Shown here one piece after another: positions 1 to 7,898 of a stretch of DNA of 64,000 nucleotides. Under the pieces are notes generated by a model. The model was not told where the DNA came from. It was given only the letters and a program-made list of their open reading frames with translations, and searched no databases. Source of the DNA: Microbacterium sp. AK031 (GTDB lineage Bacteria; Actinomycetota; Actinomycetes; Actinomycetales; Microbacteriaceae); NCBI RefSeq assembly GCF_024807145.1, contig NZ_JANUCA010000003.1:124001-188000 (forward strand), read 5' to 3'. The position numbers and the translations under genes are program-made. Every line of letters starts with the position of its first letter. Within the stretch, counting starts at the first letter, position 1.

Positions 1-1164
1 GAGGATGATCCTCTGGTGATCGACTGGCGCGCGCCGGCCGCACGTGCCTTCTGCACCGCGACAGCGGTGGATCCCCAGGGCCAGGCTCGGCGTCGGCACA
101 TCCGCACAAGTGACCGTAAGGTGCTGAGCGTCGATGACGAACCGCTCGACGGTTCGATGGCGAGCGATCTCGTCGGCGAAGGCGCGCTGCTCGCCGCGCT
201 CGACGAGCGCCGAACCGGTCGTATGGGCGCGGCGGCGGCAACCCTGCAGCGTGAGCAGGACGACGTGATCCGTGCCGACGCGCACGGCCCGCTCGTGGTG
301 CAGGGCGGACCGGGTACCGGCAAGACCGTGGTGGCGCTTCATCGAGTGGCGTACCTCCTCTTCACGCATTCCCGGCTCGCTGCCCAGGGCGTTCTGGCAG
401 CGGGCACTGTCGGAGTATGCGGCGTCGCTGGTTCCGTGGCCGACCGAACTCGAACTGCTGTGGGAAGGCGAAAGATACGCGCTCGATGAGCAGAGGATCG
501 CGAATGCGCACGCCTCCGCCACATCCGGGCGCTCCTACCATGCAGCGCGGACCATCTTCAAAGAGCAGATCGCAGACCTGCTCACTGACGCCATCGTCGA
601 ACGCAACGATGAGATGTTGGCGCAGATGGAAGAGGGGCTGGAGGACATCCTCACGGGTGTCGACGCTGGGCTGGAACGCTCCGACGATCGCGCCGTGGCC
701 GACGGCAGAACCGGGGCTGAGATCGACGGGGTGCTCTCCGAAGAGGACATCGAGCGGCTGCGCGACCGGATCGCCGCCGACAGCGGAGTGGCTGCGCTAC
801 TGGATCAGTGGTGGCCGGTACTCGACACGACGACAGAGCTTCGTCGGCTGCTCGCCGACGACGCGCTGCTGCAGCGCTGGGTGCCCGAGCTCACCGACAT
901 CGAGCGCGCGGCCGTTCTCCGGGAGCCGAACGGCTGGGCGAGCAGTGAGATCCCTCTCATCGACGCGCTCGCCGCGTCTCTGCTCTGCGGGCTGCGCTGC
1001 CAGGTGCGACGGTGCTCTCCGCCACCGATGCCAAGGGGCTGGAGTAGGATGCCACGCTGCTCGTGGATGCCAACGGCATCGCTGCCGAGCCTCGCGGCTG
1101 GAACGGACTCTACGTCGCGCTCACCCGCTGCACCTAGGAGCTCGGACAGCTGCACGTGGCGTAG
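1..1164 (+). pseudogene. Decayed HelD/HelR-like RNA polymerase-associated helicase (pseudogene)
   Basis: These are remnants of a superfamily 1 helicase of the HelD/HelR type, which in intact form removes stalled or rifamycin-bound RNA polymerase from DNA. Frame 1 carries the N-terminal part with a perfect Walker A (GGPGTGKT, 304-327) and the following HRVAYLLFTH. Near 375-400 the homology jumps to frame 2, with an internal deletion, and continues as a helical insert (WPTELELLWEGERY onward) to about 1000. Homology then returns in frame 1 (VLSATDAKGLE at 1012), interrupted by in-frame stops after KGLE and after LYVALTRCT, and ends at 1164. The family is about 700 residues or more, whereas only about 388 codons remain here, so large internal pieces are lost. 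The gene also extends beyond the left edge. Several independent lesions argue against a simple sequencing error. Confidence 0.85.
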
Positions 1165-1168
1165 CGGA

Positions 1169-2068
1169 TCAGCCCAGTTCGATGCCCCAGGTGAGACTCC
1201 ACGTCTCGCCTGGGGCGAGGCGGCGGATGCCGAGACCGCTGTTCAACGCGTCAGCCGGAGCCGTCATGGGCTCGATGGCGACGGCGAGTGCATGTCCCGG
1301 GTAGTTCGTGGTCGTGTACACCTGCACGAAGTCGAAGCCCTCGCCCTGCCACAGTGTGACGCGTCGGCCGTCGGGGGCGGTGAGGGTGTGACGCACATGT
1401 CCGTCCTCATCGCGGTCGAGGTCGGTGAAGCCGGTGTCGAGCGTGATGTCACCGAGCCGCACGCCTCCGCGCAACGCCTCAGGTGCAGGAGAGGTGCCGG
1501 TGGGCAGCATCCGCTCGTCGGTGGTGAACTGCGTCTCGGCCGGCACCGTGAGCACCAGATCGTGCGGGTCGACATCGCCGATGGTGACGAACGGGTGCGT
1601 TCCGAGGGCGGCGGGGGCCGCAGCATCCGATCGGTTCGTCAGCGTGTGCGTGACCTTTACGCCGGCGTCGGTGAGCGCATAAGTGACCGTCGTCTCGATC
1701 TCGTAGGGGAAGCCGGTCTGCGGATGGATCGTCGCGTGGAGAGTGGCGGCAGCATCCGTCTGCTCGATCTCATAAGCGGTGAAGCGGAGCAGCCCATGGC
1801 TGGCATTGTTCAGCTTCGGCTCGCTGATCGCGAGCTGCTGAGCGGTGCCGTCGTCGTCCCAGGCGCCGTCGCGTACGCGATTCGGCCACGGCGCGAGCAC
1901 CACGCCGGAGCACGACGGCGTGGGGATGTTCTCGGGGTAGCGCGAGATGAGGTCGATGCCTCCGACGGTGAGGCCGCGGAGCGAAGCGCCGACCTGGGCG
2001 ATCTGCGCCGTGTTGGCACCACGCTGGAGATGGATCTGGATGCCGGTGGGGGATTGCGAGGTCACCAT
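1169..2068 (-). CDS. Aldose 1-epimerase family protein
   Basis: This is a cytoplasmic mutarotase-type enzyme that interconverts alpha and beta anomers of hexoses. The 299-residue protein spans a complete galactose mutarotase-like fold. Visible landmarks are PWPNRVRDG (about 60-68), a conserved His in SHGLLR (His91), a second His in GTHPF (His158) and the catalytic Glu in IEPMTAP (Glu266). It is convergent with the helicase pseudogene. Start choice: the ATG at 2068 is given, but the GTG at 2065 lies exactly 6 nt after a TACGAT hexamer (2072-2077, minus strand). That is the leaderless arrangement seen at other genes here, so translation may begin at that GTG. The sugar specificity cannot be read from sequence. 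Confidence 0.9.
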   Translation of the reverse strand: MVTSQSPTGIQIHLQRGANTAQIAQVGASLRGLTVGGIDLISRYPENIPTPSCSGVVLAPWPNRVRDGAWDDDGTAQQLAISEPKLNNASHGLLRFTAYEIEQTDAAATLHATIHPQTGFPYEIETTVTYALTDAGVKVTHTLTNRSDAAAPAALGTHPFVTIGDVDPHDLVLTVPAETQFTTDERMLPTGTSPAPEALRGGVRLGDITLDTGFTDLDRDEDGHVRHTLTAPDGRRVTLWQGEGFDFVQVYTTTNYPGHALAVAIEPMTAPADALNSGLGIRRLAPGETWSLTWGIELG

Positions 2069-2304
2069 GTCATCGTACGGGGGTCTCTCTCAGGCGCTTC
2101 GGCTAAACTGGAGTGGTCGGCTTCGGGCAGCCGCGCATGGCGCGGGCGTTTATCTGTTGGAAGTGTGAGCCCAGGGGCCGATGGTGAGCGTTGATCAACG
2201 CGCATGAACCATCACATGAATGGCCCCCGGCCGACGGATGTCCGGGTTTCCCCGCGCGCGCAGCGCGGTGCTGTTACGTGCAGAGAACCCAGAAGGACAC
2301 ACCC
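2069..2304 (+). promoter_or_regulatory. Promoter and long structured 5' leader of the DEAD-box helicase gene
   Basis: This 236-base gap holds no gene I can support. A TAAACT hexamer at 2104-2109 could be a -10 element, giving a leader of nearly 190 nt. Inside it, 2174-2227 folds as nested arms: GGGGCC (2174-2179) with GGCCCC (2222-2227), GATGGT (2180-2185) with ACCATC (2208-2213), and the perfect palindrome GCGTTGATCAACGC (2188-2201). The coding gene follows an AGAAGGA ribosome site at 2291-2297. Long structured leaders are known for cold-shock DEAD-box helicase genes in other bacteria; a regulatory role here is inference. Confidence 0.45.
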
Positions 2305-4773
2305 ATGCCCAAGAACAAGAAACCCCAGGGCGGCAGGCCCTCGCGCAACTTCGAGCCGCGCTACGGCGCGAACAAGACCTCGTTCCACGACCGTCACGCA
2401 GGTCGCCCCGATGGCGGACGTTCGGATGCCGGCGCAAAGCGCCCTTCGTCGAGCTCGTCTTCGCCGACCTCTGACCGCGGTTTCGATCGCCGTCCAGGAA
2501 GCAAGAGCCCGAGCCACCGCGGACACCGCCCGGCTGGGGCTGACACCGGTGCACCGAAGCGTCGCTGGAGCGATCAGGAACGCGCCGGTCGCGATGAGGC
2601 ACGCGGCATCCGCAATCGTGCCGAGTCCGGTCGTCGTGAGACGCCGCACCACCAGGGCGAGCGTCCGCGCACCGACGGACGTCGCTTCAACGACGACCGT
2701 CCGCGCTTCAACAGCGACCGCGGCGCTGAGCGTCCGCGGTACGACAACGACCGTGGTGCCGACCGTCCGCGCGTCAACGACGATCGTCCGCGTCGCGATG
2801 ATCGCGCCCGCCAGGATGACCGTCCGCGTCGCGATGCCGGTTCGTCGACAGGGTCTCGTTACCAGGGCGACCGTCCGCGGTTCAACAGCGATCGGGGTGC
2901 TGAGCGTCCCCGCTACGGCAACGACCGTCCGAGCGAGCGTGGGAGCGACCGCCCTCGATACAACAGCGACCGCGGCGCCGAGCGTCCGCGTTACAACGAC
3001 GACCGTCCGCCTCGCGACGACCGTGCCAGTCAGGATGACCGTCCGAGGCGTGACGGCGGTTCGACGACCGGATCTCGCTACCAGGGTGACCGCCCGCGCT
3101 TCAACAGCGACCGCGGTGCTGAGCGTCCCCGCTACGGCAATGACCGTTCGAACAATCGTGGCGACGACCGGGGCAACGACCGCCCTCGATACAACAGCGA
3201 CCGCGGCGCCGAGCGTCCGCGTTTCAACGACGATCGTCCGCGTCGCGACGACCGCGAGCGTACGGATGGCCGTCCGCGCTACGAGGATCGCCCTCGGGCA
3301 GGCAGCGAGCGCCCCCGTCGGGATGCTTCGGCAGGCTCAGCGGCCGGTTCTCGCGACCAGGGCGACCGTCCCCGCCGTGATGACACTCGCCGTGATGACC
3401 GCGGTCCTCGTCGTGATGACACGCGTCGTGATGACCGTGGTCCTCGTCGTGACGATCGTCGCAGTGAGCCGCGCGCGAGCCGCGACGACTGGAACAAGGC
3501 GTCGGCAGCCCCGTTCGAGAAGACCGAGGACGTCGTGCACGAGCGCCTTGAGGCGAAGACGGTCGCGGCCCCCGAGGTCGAGGGTGTCACGTTCGCCGAT
3601 CTCGGGATCGGCTCGAACATCGTCGAGGTGCTGAAGGATCTCGGCGCGACTTCGCCGTTCGCCATCCAGGCCGCCACGATCCCGTCGATCCTCGAAGGAC
3701 GTGACGTGCTCGGCCGTGGCCGCACTGGCTCCGGCAAGACCATCGCCTTCGGTGCACCGCTCGTCGAGCGCGTGCTGAAGTCGCAGGCAGGCAAGCGTCG
3801 TGAGTACGGCCGCAAGCCTCGTGCGATCGTCCTCGCGCCGACGCGTGAGCTCGCGCTGCAGATCGACCGCACCATCCAGCCGATCGCCCGCAGCGTCGGG
3901 CTGTTCACCACGCAGATCTACGGTGGTGTCCCGCAGGGGCGCCAGGTCGGCGCGCTGATGAAGGGCGTCGACATCGTGATCGGCACGCCCGGTCGCATCG
4001 AGGACTTGATCAAGCAGCGCAAGCTCGACCTCTCGGACTGCCGCATCGCGGTGCTCGACGAGGCAGACCACATGTGCGAGCTCGGATTCGTCGAGCCGGT
4101 GCAGCGTATCCTCCGCCACACGCAGGAGGGCAGCCAGAAGCTGCTGTTCTCGGCGACGCTCGACCGTGAAGTCGCTGCCCTGGTCGACGAGTTCCTCGTG
4201 GATCCTGCCGTCTACGAAGTCTCCGGCGAAGACCAGGACTCCGGCACGATCGACCACCGCGTGCTCGTGATCGAACACCGCGACAAGGCCGAGATCCTCA
4301 CGTCGATGGTCGACCGTGCAGGCAAGACTCTCGTCTTCGCCCGCACCCGTGCATACGCGGAGACGCTGGCCGAGCAGTTCGACGACGCCGGCATCCCCGC
4401 GGCCGCGCTGCACGGTGACCTCAACCAGGCCAAGCGCACGCGCAATCTCGAGCGCATGACCTCGGGTCGCGTGCAGGTTCTGGTCGCCACCGACGTCGCC
4501 GCTCGTGGCATCCACGTCGATGACATCGACCTGGTGATCCAGGCGGATGCGCCGGATGAGTACAAGACCTACATGCACCGCTCGGGTCGCACCGGGCGTG
4601 CAGGTCGTGCGGGCCGTGTCGTCACGCTCATCACGCGCCAGCGCCAGCGCCGCATGACGGAGCTGTTGGGTCGTGCCGAGATCGATGCACCGTTCGAGTC
4701 CGCTCGGATCGGTGACGACATCATCGAGGAGATCACCGGGCGCATGCCCAGCAACGCCGAGATCACCGCGTAA
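2305..4773 (+). CDS. DEAD/DEAH-box ATP-dependent RNA helicase with Arg/Asp-rich repeat tail
   Basis: This RNA helicase is likely involved in RNA folding, ribosome assembly or decay. I chose the ATG at 2305 because an AGAAGGA site lies 7 nt upstream; this gives 822 residues. The C-terminal half holds the full DEAD-box core: a Q-motif region (FAIQAATIP), motif I GRTGSGKT (about 472-479), Ia APTRELALQ, Ib TPGRIED, motif II DEAD, motif III SAT, IV LVFART, V ATDVAARGIHV and VI HRSGRTGRAG. The N-terminal roughly 400 residues are low-complexity, built of reiterated units such as RPRFNSDRGAERPRYGND and RRDDTRRDDRGP. Typical family members have shorter, C-terminal basic tails, so an N-terminal tail this long is unusual. 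It is followed by a strong terminator. A disordered, RNA-binding or condensate-forming role for the tail is inference. Confidence 0.92.
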   Translation: MPKNKKPQGGRPSRNFEPRYGANKTSFHDRHAGRPDGGRSDAGAKRPSSSSSSPTSDRGFDRRPGSKSPSHRGHRPAGADTGAPKRRWSDQERAGRDEARGIRNRAESGRRETPHHQGERPRTDGRRFNDDRPRFNSDRGAERPRYDNDRGADRPRVNDDRPRRDDRARQDDRPRRDAGSSTGSRYQGDRPRFNSDRGAERPRYGNDRPSERGSDRPRYNSDRGAERPRYNDDRPPRDDRASQDDRPRRDGGSTTGSRYQGDRPRFNSDRGAERPRYGNDRSNNRGDDRGNDRPRYNSDRGAERPRFNDDRPRRDDRERTDGRPRYEDRPRAGSERPRRDASAGSAAGSRDQGDRPRRDDTRRDDRGPRRDDTRRDDRGPRRDDRRSEPRASRDDWNKASAAPFEKTEDVVHERLEAKTVAAPEVEGVTFADLGIGSNIVEVLKDLGATSPFAIQAATIPSILEGRDVLGRGRTGSGKTIAFGAPLVERVLKSQAGKRREYGRKPRAIVLAPTRELALQIDRTIQPIARSVGLFTTQIYGGVPQGRQVGALMKGVDIVIGTPGRIEDLIKQRKLDLSDCRIAVLDEADHMCELGFVEPVQRILRHTQEGSQKLLFSATLDREVAALVDEFLVDPAVYEVSGEDQDSGTIDHRVLVIEHRDKAEILTSMVDRAGKTLVFARTRAYAETLAEQFDDAGIPAAALHGDLNQAKRTRNLERMTSGRVQVLVATDVAARGIHVDDIDLVIQADAPDEYKTYMHRSGRTGRAGRAGRVVTLITRQRQRRMTELLGRAEIDAPFESARIGDDIIEEITGRMPSNAEITA
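2690..3480 (+). repeat. In-gene reiterated Arg/Asp coding repeats
   Basis: Imperfect tandem repeats lie inside the helicase gene. The peptide unit FNSDRGAERPRY/F(G)NDR recurs at least five times between about 2700 and 3240, interleaved with RRDD(R/T) and GSRYQGDRP units. A shorter 8-9 residue unit (RRDDTRRDDRGP) follows up to about 3460. The unit number probably varies between strains through slippage or recombination. Confidence 0.85.
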
Positions 4774-4807
4774 CAGCGTTCGCAACTCCTCAGAATCTTG
4801 AGGATCA

Positions 4808-4840
4808 GGGCCCCGGAAGCGAGTTCCGGGGCCCTTCTGC
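4808..4840 (+). terminator. Rho-independent-like terminator after the DEAD-box helicase
   Basis: A perfect 11-bp stem is formed by GGGCCCCGGAA (4808-4818) and TTCCGGGGCCC (4824-4834), with a 5-nt loop and a short TTCT tail. It lies 35 bp after the helicase stop codon. Confidence 0.85.
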
Positions 4841-4874
4841 GTTGTTTGTGAGGAGTTATGAACGGCATCGGTGC

Positions 4875-4960
4875 CCGCATAACTCCGGAGGTCATGCCCC
4901 GGAGGCCGCGCGGCACACGGAAGAATCGCGGATCGGCGGAAAAGCTCCGGAGTTATGCGG
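4875..4960. repeat. Intergenic inverted repeat E
   Basis: Perfect 15-bp arms, CCGCATAACTCCGGA (4875-4889) and TCCGGAGTTATGCGG (4946-4960), are separated by 56 bp. A partial third copy (GGAGTTATG) lies at 4852-4860. The element sits between the convergent helicase and yaeQ genes, just beyond the helicase terminator. No gene is seen in 4841-4990. Confidence 0.75.
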
Positions 4961-4990
4961 CGGCTGAGTCGCCCGTAGCGTCAGCGGTGA

Positions 4991-5530
4991 TCAGGCGGCG
5001 GAGTGCTCGTGCACTGCAGAGCTCAGCGTCGTGCCGTTCAGATCGAGGTACAGCTGCTGCTCTGTAACGGTCAGCGTCATGGTGTTGCGTCGCTCGAGCA
5101 CTGCGGCGGCATCGTCGATGAAGCCGGGGTCGAAGCTGAACACCTGGATGGCCTCGGCATTGTGGATGCGCTTGCCTAGCCATGGTGCGATGACCTTGGC
5201 CGGGTCGCGATGCGTGTAGACGGCGATCCGGTCGGCGAGCTTGCTGCCGTAATGCAGCCGTTCGGCGTCTGGCGCCCCGACCTCGATCCACACCGTGACC
5301 TTGCCGGTCAGATCGCGCACGAGCACCGCGGGCTCTTCCGTGGACGAGATGCCGGCGCCGAACGTGATGCCCTCGGTGTATTCGAGGCAATAGGCGAGAG
5401 TTCGGGTGACCATGTACGCGTCCGTCTCGGACGGATGCCGGGCGACACGGAGCGTGAGCTCGTCATAGACGCCGCGATCCATATCGGCCAGCTGCACCGT
5501 GAAAGTGTGGATCATCGCGCCGATTGCCAT
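4991..5530 (-). CDS. yaeQ: YaeQ family protein
   Basis: This cytoplasmic protein of the YaeQ family has a PD-(D/E)xK-like fold and an unsettled function; E. coli YaeQ was first noted as a suppressor of rfaH loss. Family hallmarks are LADMDRGVYDELTLRVA, RHPSETDAYMVTRTLAYCLEY, LVRDLTGKVTVWIEVGAP and AVYTHRDP. The protein is 179 residues, the normal family length. I prefer the ATG at 5530 (MAIGAMIHTF) over the one at 5536, because homologues begin with a short leader before the I-x-T-F strand and a TAGGCT hexamer (5539-5544, minus strand) lies 8 nt upstream. It is a single gene, with the neighbouring radical SAM gene transcribed toward it on the same strand. Confidence 0.9.
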   Translation of the reverse strand: MAIGAMIHTFTVQLADMDRGVYDELTLRVARHPSETDAYMVTRTLAYCLEYTEGITFGAGISSTEEPAVLVRDLTGKVTVWIEVGAPDAERLHYGSKLADRIAVYTHRDPAKVIAPWLGKRIHNAEAIQVFSFDPGFIDDAAAVLERRNTMTLTVTEQQLYLDLNGTTLSSAVHEHSAA

Positions 5531-5593
5531 AGTCATCGAGCCTACGCGTCGGGGTGCCCGGCTCTGACCAGCGCCGGGCCGCCGGAAGCGCCG

Positions 5594-6640
5594 TCAGAAC
5601 AGCGTGGGAACTGGAGGAGCAGCGACAGCCGCGCGCGCGGAGGCCGGACGTGTGAGCCGCCGCGCCGGATAGGCCTCGTCGGAATGGCGGGCGTCGAGCC
5701 CGTGCGCGCGGATCAGCGGGCGGACCCGCTTCGCCAGCCACTGCCGGTACGGCTTCGGAGCGTCAGCCGCGGCCCCGGGGTACAGGCCGCGATACGACGA
5801 TATGAGCTCAGGATGCTCGCGCTGCAGCCATTGCATGAACCAGCTCTTCACTCCGGCGCGGAGGTGCAGGGCGCCGTAGATGACGTGGTCGGCGCCGGTC
5901 TCGCCGATGCGCTGCAACGCATGATCGACGGCAGCGACGGAGTCGGTGAGGTGCGGGAGGATCGGCATCAGGAAGACTCCGACCCGGAACCCTGCATCGG
6001 CGAGCGCGCGGACGGTATCCAGGCGCGCTTGGGTGCTCGGCGTTCCCGGTTCGATCGAGCGCTGCAGTGCGTCGTCGTACATCGCGATCGACATCTGAAT
6101 GTCGATCGGCACACTCTTCGCAGCCTCCACCAGCAGCGGGATGTCTCGGCGGATCAGCGTGCCCTTGGTGAGGATCGAGAACGGCGTGCCGGACTCCGCG
6201 AGAGTGCGGATGATGCCGGGCATCAGTTTGTAGCGTCCCTCTGCGCGCTGGTACGGATCGGTGTTCGTCCCCAGCGCGACGCTCTCGTGCTGCCAGCTGC
6301 CGCGCCGCAACTCCTTCGCGAGCACCTCGGCCACATTCGTCTTCACGACGATCTGCGAATCGAAGTCTCCGCCGCCGTCGAGGTCGAGATACTCGTGCGT
6401 ACCGCGGGCGAAGCAGTAAACGCACGCATGACTGCATCCGCGATACGGGTTGATCGTCCAGCTGAACGGCATCCGCGAGCCGCCGGGAACCTTGTTGAGT
6501 GCAGAGCGCGCCAGCACCTCGTGAAACGTCATCCCCGCGAACTCGGGAGTCGTCACGGAACGGACGATGCCGGTGCGATTCTCCAGGCCGGGCAGCGCGG
6601 CGTCGTCCGCGTCATCGATCGTCTGTCCCTGCCACCGCAT
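5594..6640 (-). CDS. Rv2578c-type radical SAM protein
   Basis: This radical S-adenosylmethionine enzyme belongs to the actinobacterial Rv2578c group, related in fold to the spore photoproduct lyase-like/SplB families; its substrate is unknown. The [4Fe-4S] cluster motif is CSHACVYC, with Cys69, Cys73 and Cys76. Downstream the TIM-barrel strands are recognisable (VALGTNTDPYQRAEG, FSILTKGTLIRRD, IQMSIAMYDD, VGVFLMPILPHLTD). The 348 residues look complete. The region just before the ATG carries a possible -35/-10 pair and a LexA-like half-conserved box, suggesting damage induction, in line with my recollection that mycobacterial Rv2578c has been listed near an SOS box. I could not check this. 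Confidence 0.88.
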   Translation of the reverse strand: MRWQGQTIDDADDAALPGLENRTGIVRSVTTPEFAGMTFHEVLARSALNKVPGGSRMPFSWTINPYRGCSHACVYCFARGTHEYLDLDGGGDFDSQIVVKTNVAEVLAKELRRGSWQHESVALGTNTDPYQRAEGRYKLMPGIIRTLAESGTPFSILTKGTLIRRDIPLLVEAAKSVPIDIQMSIAMYDDALQRSIEPGTPSTQARLDTVRALADAGFRVGVFLMPILPHLTDSVAAVDHALQRIGETGADHVIYGALHLRAGVKSWFMQWLQREHPELISSYRGLYPGAAADAPKPYRQWLAKRVRPLIRAHGLDARHSDEAYPARRLTRPASARAAVAAPPVPTLF

Positions 6641-6646
6641 GCATTC

Positions 6647-6675
6647 ATTCGAACAAATGCGCGATGTTAAGTCAA
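6647..6675 (-). promoter_or_regulatory. Leaderless promoter with LexA/SOS-like box for the radical SAM gene
   Basis: On the minus strand, TTGACT (6670-6675) and TCGAAT (6647-6652) are spaced by 17 bp, and the ATG at 6640 begins 6 nt after the -10. Overlapping the -10 is TCGAAC-AAAT-GCGCGA (6649-6664, plus strand). It matches the mycobacterial SOS consensus TCGAAC-N4-GTTCGA at 10 of 12 fixed positions. LexA binding is inferred. Confidence 0.45.
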
Positions 6676-6830
6676 GCCTGATTCGAAGAAGTCTTCTATC
6701 TGATCAACTCCCGGACGCCGAAGGCCCTCGCTCGCGATGCGGCTCGCCGACTTGCGACATACCGAAGGTGACAGCGCCGCTCGATGACTGCCCGGCTGGC
6801 GCGCCTCCGGGTTCGAGGCAGAATGGAAGC

Positions 6831-7757
6831 ATGAGCGGCGCCCATCACCCCCGGCACGCGTCGCGACCCTCACGCGTGCTGACCATCGCACTGCCCATCG
6901 GTCTTCTGGTGACGGCCCTCGGCATGCTGTGGGCGATCGCCGATGCGCCGGCTGTGGCGGAGGCCGAACTGCCTCCCGTGCCGGTCGTCGCTGCTCAACT
7001 CCCCGGCGTCGACGTCGGCGGAGTCGTGGCGTCTGATCCGTGTGCAGACCCTGTCGTCGCCGATGCGCTCGCGGCGGGTGACGACGAGGCGGCGATCGCT
7101 GCATTCGGCGGGGGTGCGGCGTTCAGGGACGCCGTCGTGGCAGGAAACGCGCCCTGCATATCGCTGAGCGATCCTGCCCGACTCTGGCTGGTCGTGAACA
7201 AGGCCCGACCGCTGGAGCCGCTGGACTTCGAACCTGCGGCGCTCTCCGGAGTCGATCTTGCGGCGACGACGTCATCCGATCGTCTCCGCCCGGATGCGCG
7301 TGACGGGCTGAACGCACTCGCGCGAGAGGCCGAGGCATCCGGTGCGGGCATGATCGGGATCAACAACGGCTACCGCTCCTACAACCTGCAGATGTCGACG
7401 TATTCCGGGTTCGTCGCCTCCGAGGGCGTCGTCGGCGCAGACAAGGGCTCGGCGCGAGCGGGATTCAGCGAACACCAGACCGGGCTGGCAGTGGATGTCG
7501 TCGCGTGCGACGACGGCTGCGGCGACATCGACTCGTTCGGCAGCACGGCGCAGGCCGCCTGGGTGCAGGAGCACGCGTGGGAGTACGGATACGTCGTCCG
7601 CTATGAGAGCGGCGCCAGCGACAAGACCGGATACATGCCGGAGCCCTGGCATCTGCGCTACGTCGGGCACCAGCTCGCCGCCGCCTACCACGAGGGCGGC
7701 TTCCACACGCTGGAAGAGTTCTTCGCGCTGCCTGCGGCTCCCGACTACCCGCACTGA
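6831..7757 (+). CDS. D-alanyl-D-alanine carboxypeptidase, M15 (VanY) family
   Basis: This secreted or membrane-anchored zinc peptidase is expected to trim D-Ala from peptidoglycan stem peptides. The ATG at 6831 gives 308 residues. It is preceded by a CAGAAT hexamer 6 nt upstream, consistent with a leaderless start. An N-terminal hydrophobic segment (VLTIALPIGLLVTALGML) is a signal anchor. The catalytic domain shows NGYRSYNLQ, the zinc motif SEHQTGLAVD (about 213-222) and the second ligand motif EPWHLRYVG (about 270). The region between about 35 and 150 is Ala/Asp-rich with a conserved Cys pair (SDPCADP, APCIS) and is not assigned. It is a single gene with an inverted repeat downstream. Confidence 0.88.
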   Translation: MSGAHHPRHASRPSRVLTIALPIGLLVTALGMLWAIADAPAVAEAELPPVPVVAAQLPGVDVGGVVASDPCADPVVADALAAGDDEAAIAAFGGGAAFRDAVVAGNAPCISLSDPARLWLVVNKARPLEPLDFEPAALSGVDLAATTSSDRLRPDARDGLNALAREAEASGAGMIGINNGYRSYNLQMSTYSGFVASEGVVGADKGSARAGFSEHQTGLAVDVVACDDGCGDIDSFGSTAQAAWVQEHAWEYGYVVRYESGASDKTGYMPEPWHLRYVGHQLAAAYHEGGFHTLEEFFALPAAPDYPH

Positions 7758-7769
7758 GCCCGTTCTGTG

Positions 7770-7813
7770 GCATCCCACAAACGCGGTACGCAGTCCCACG
7801 TGTGGTGGGATGC
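7770..7813. repeat. Short intergenic inverted repeat F
   Basis: GCATCCCA (7770-7777) pairs with TGGGATGC (7806-7813) across 28 bp, immediately downstream of the VanY-type gene. It resembles the larger inverted repeats elsewhere in the window but has only 8-bp arms. Confidence 0.45.
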
Positions 7814-7898
7814 ATTCTCACAACGCGCTGTCCCCGCATCCGCTCTCCGCCCTAGAATCACGGGAGCAACGACGCACTGACACGTTCGGGAGGACGGC

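Noticed and set aside
3337..4785. Minus-strand 482-codon open frame opposite the DEAD-box helicase
   Set aside because: Shadow frame with no recognisable protein features.
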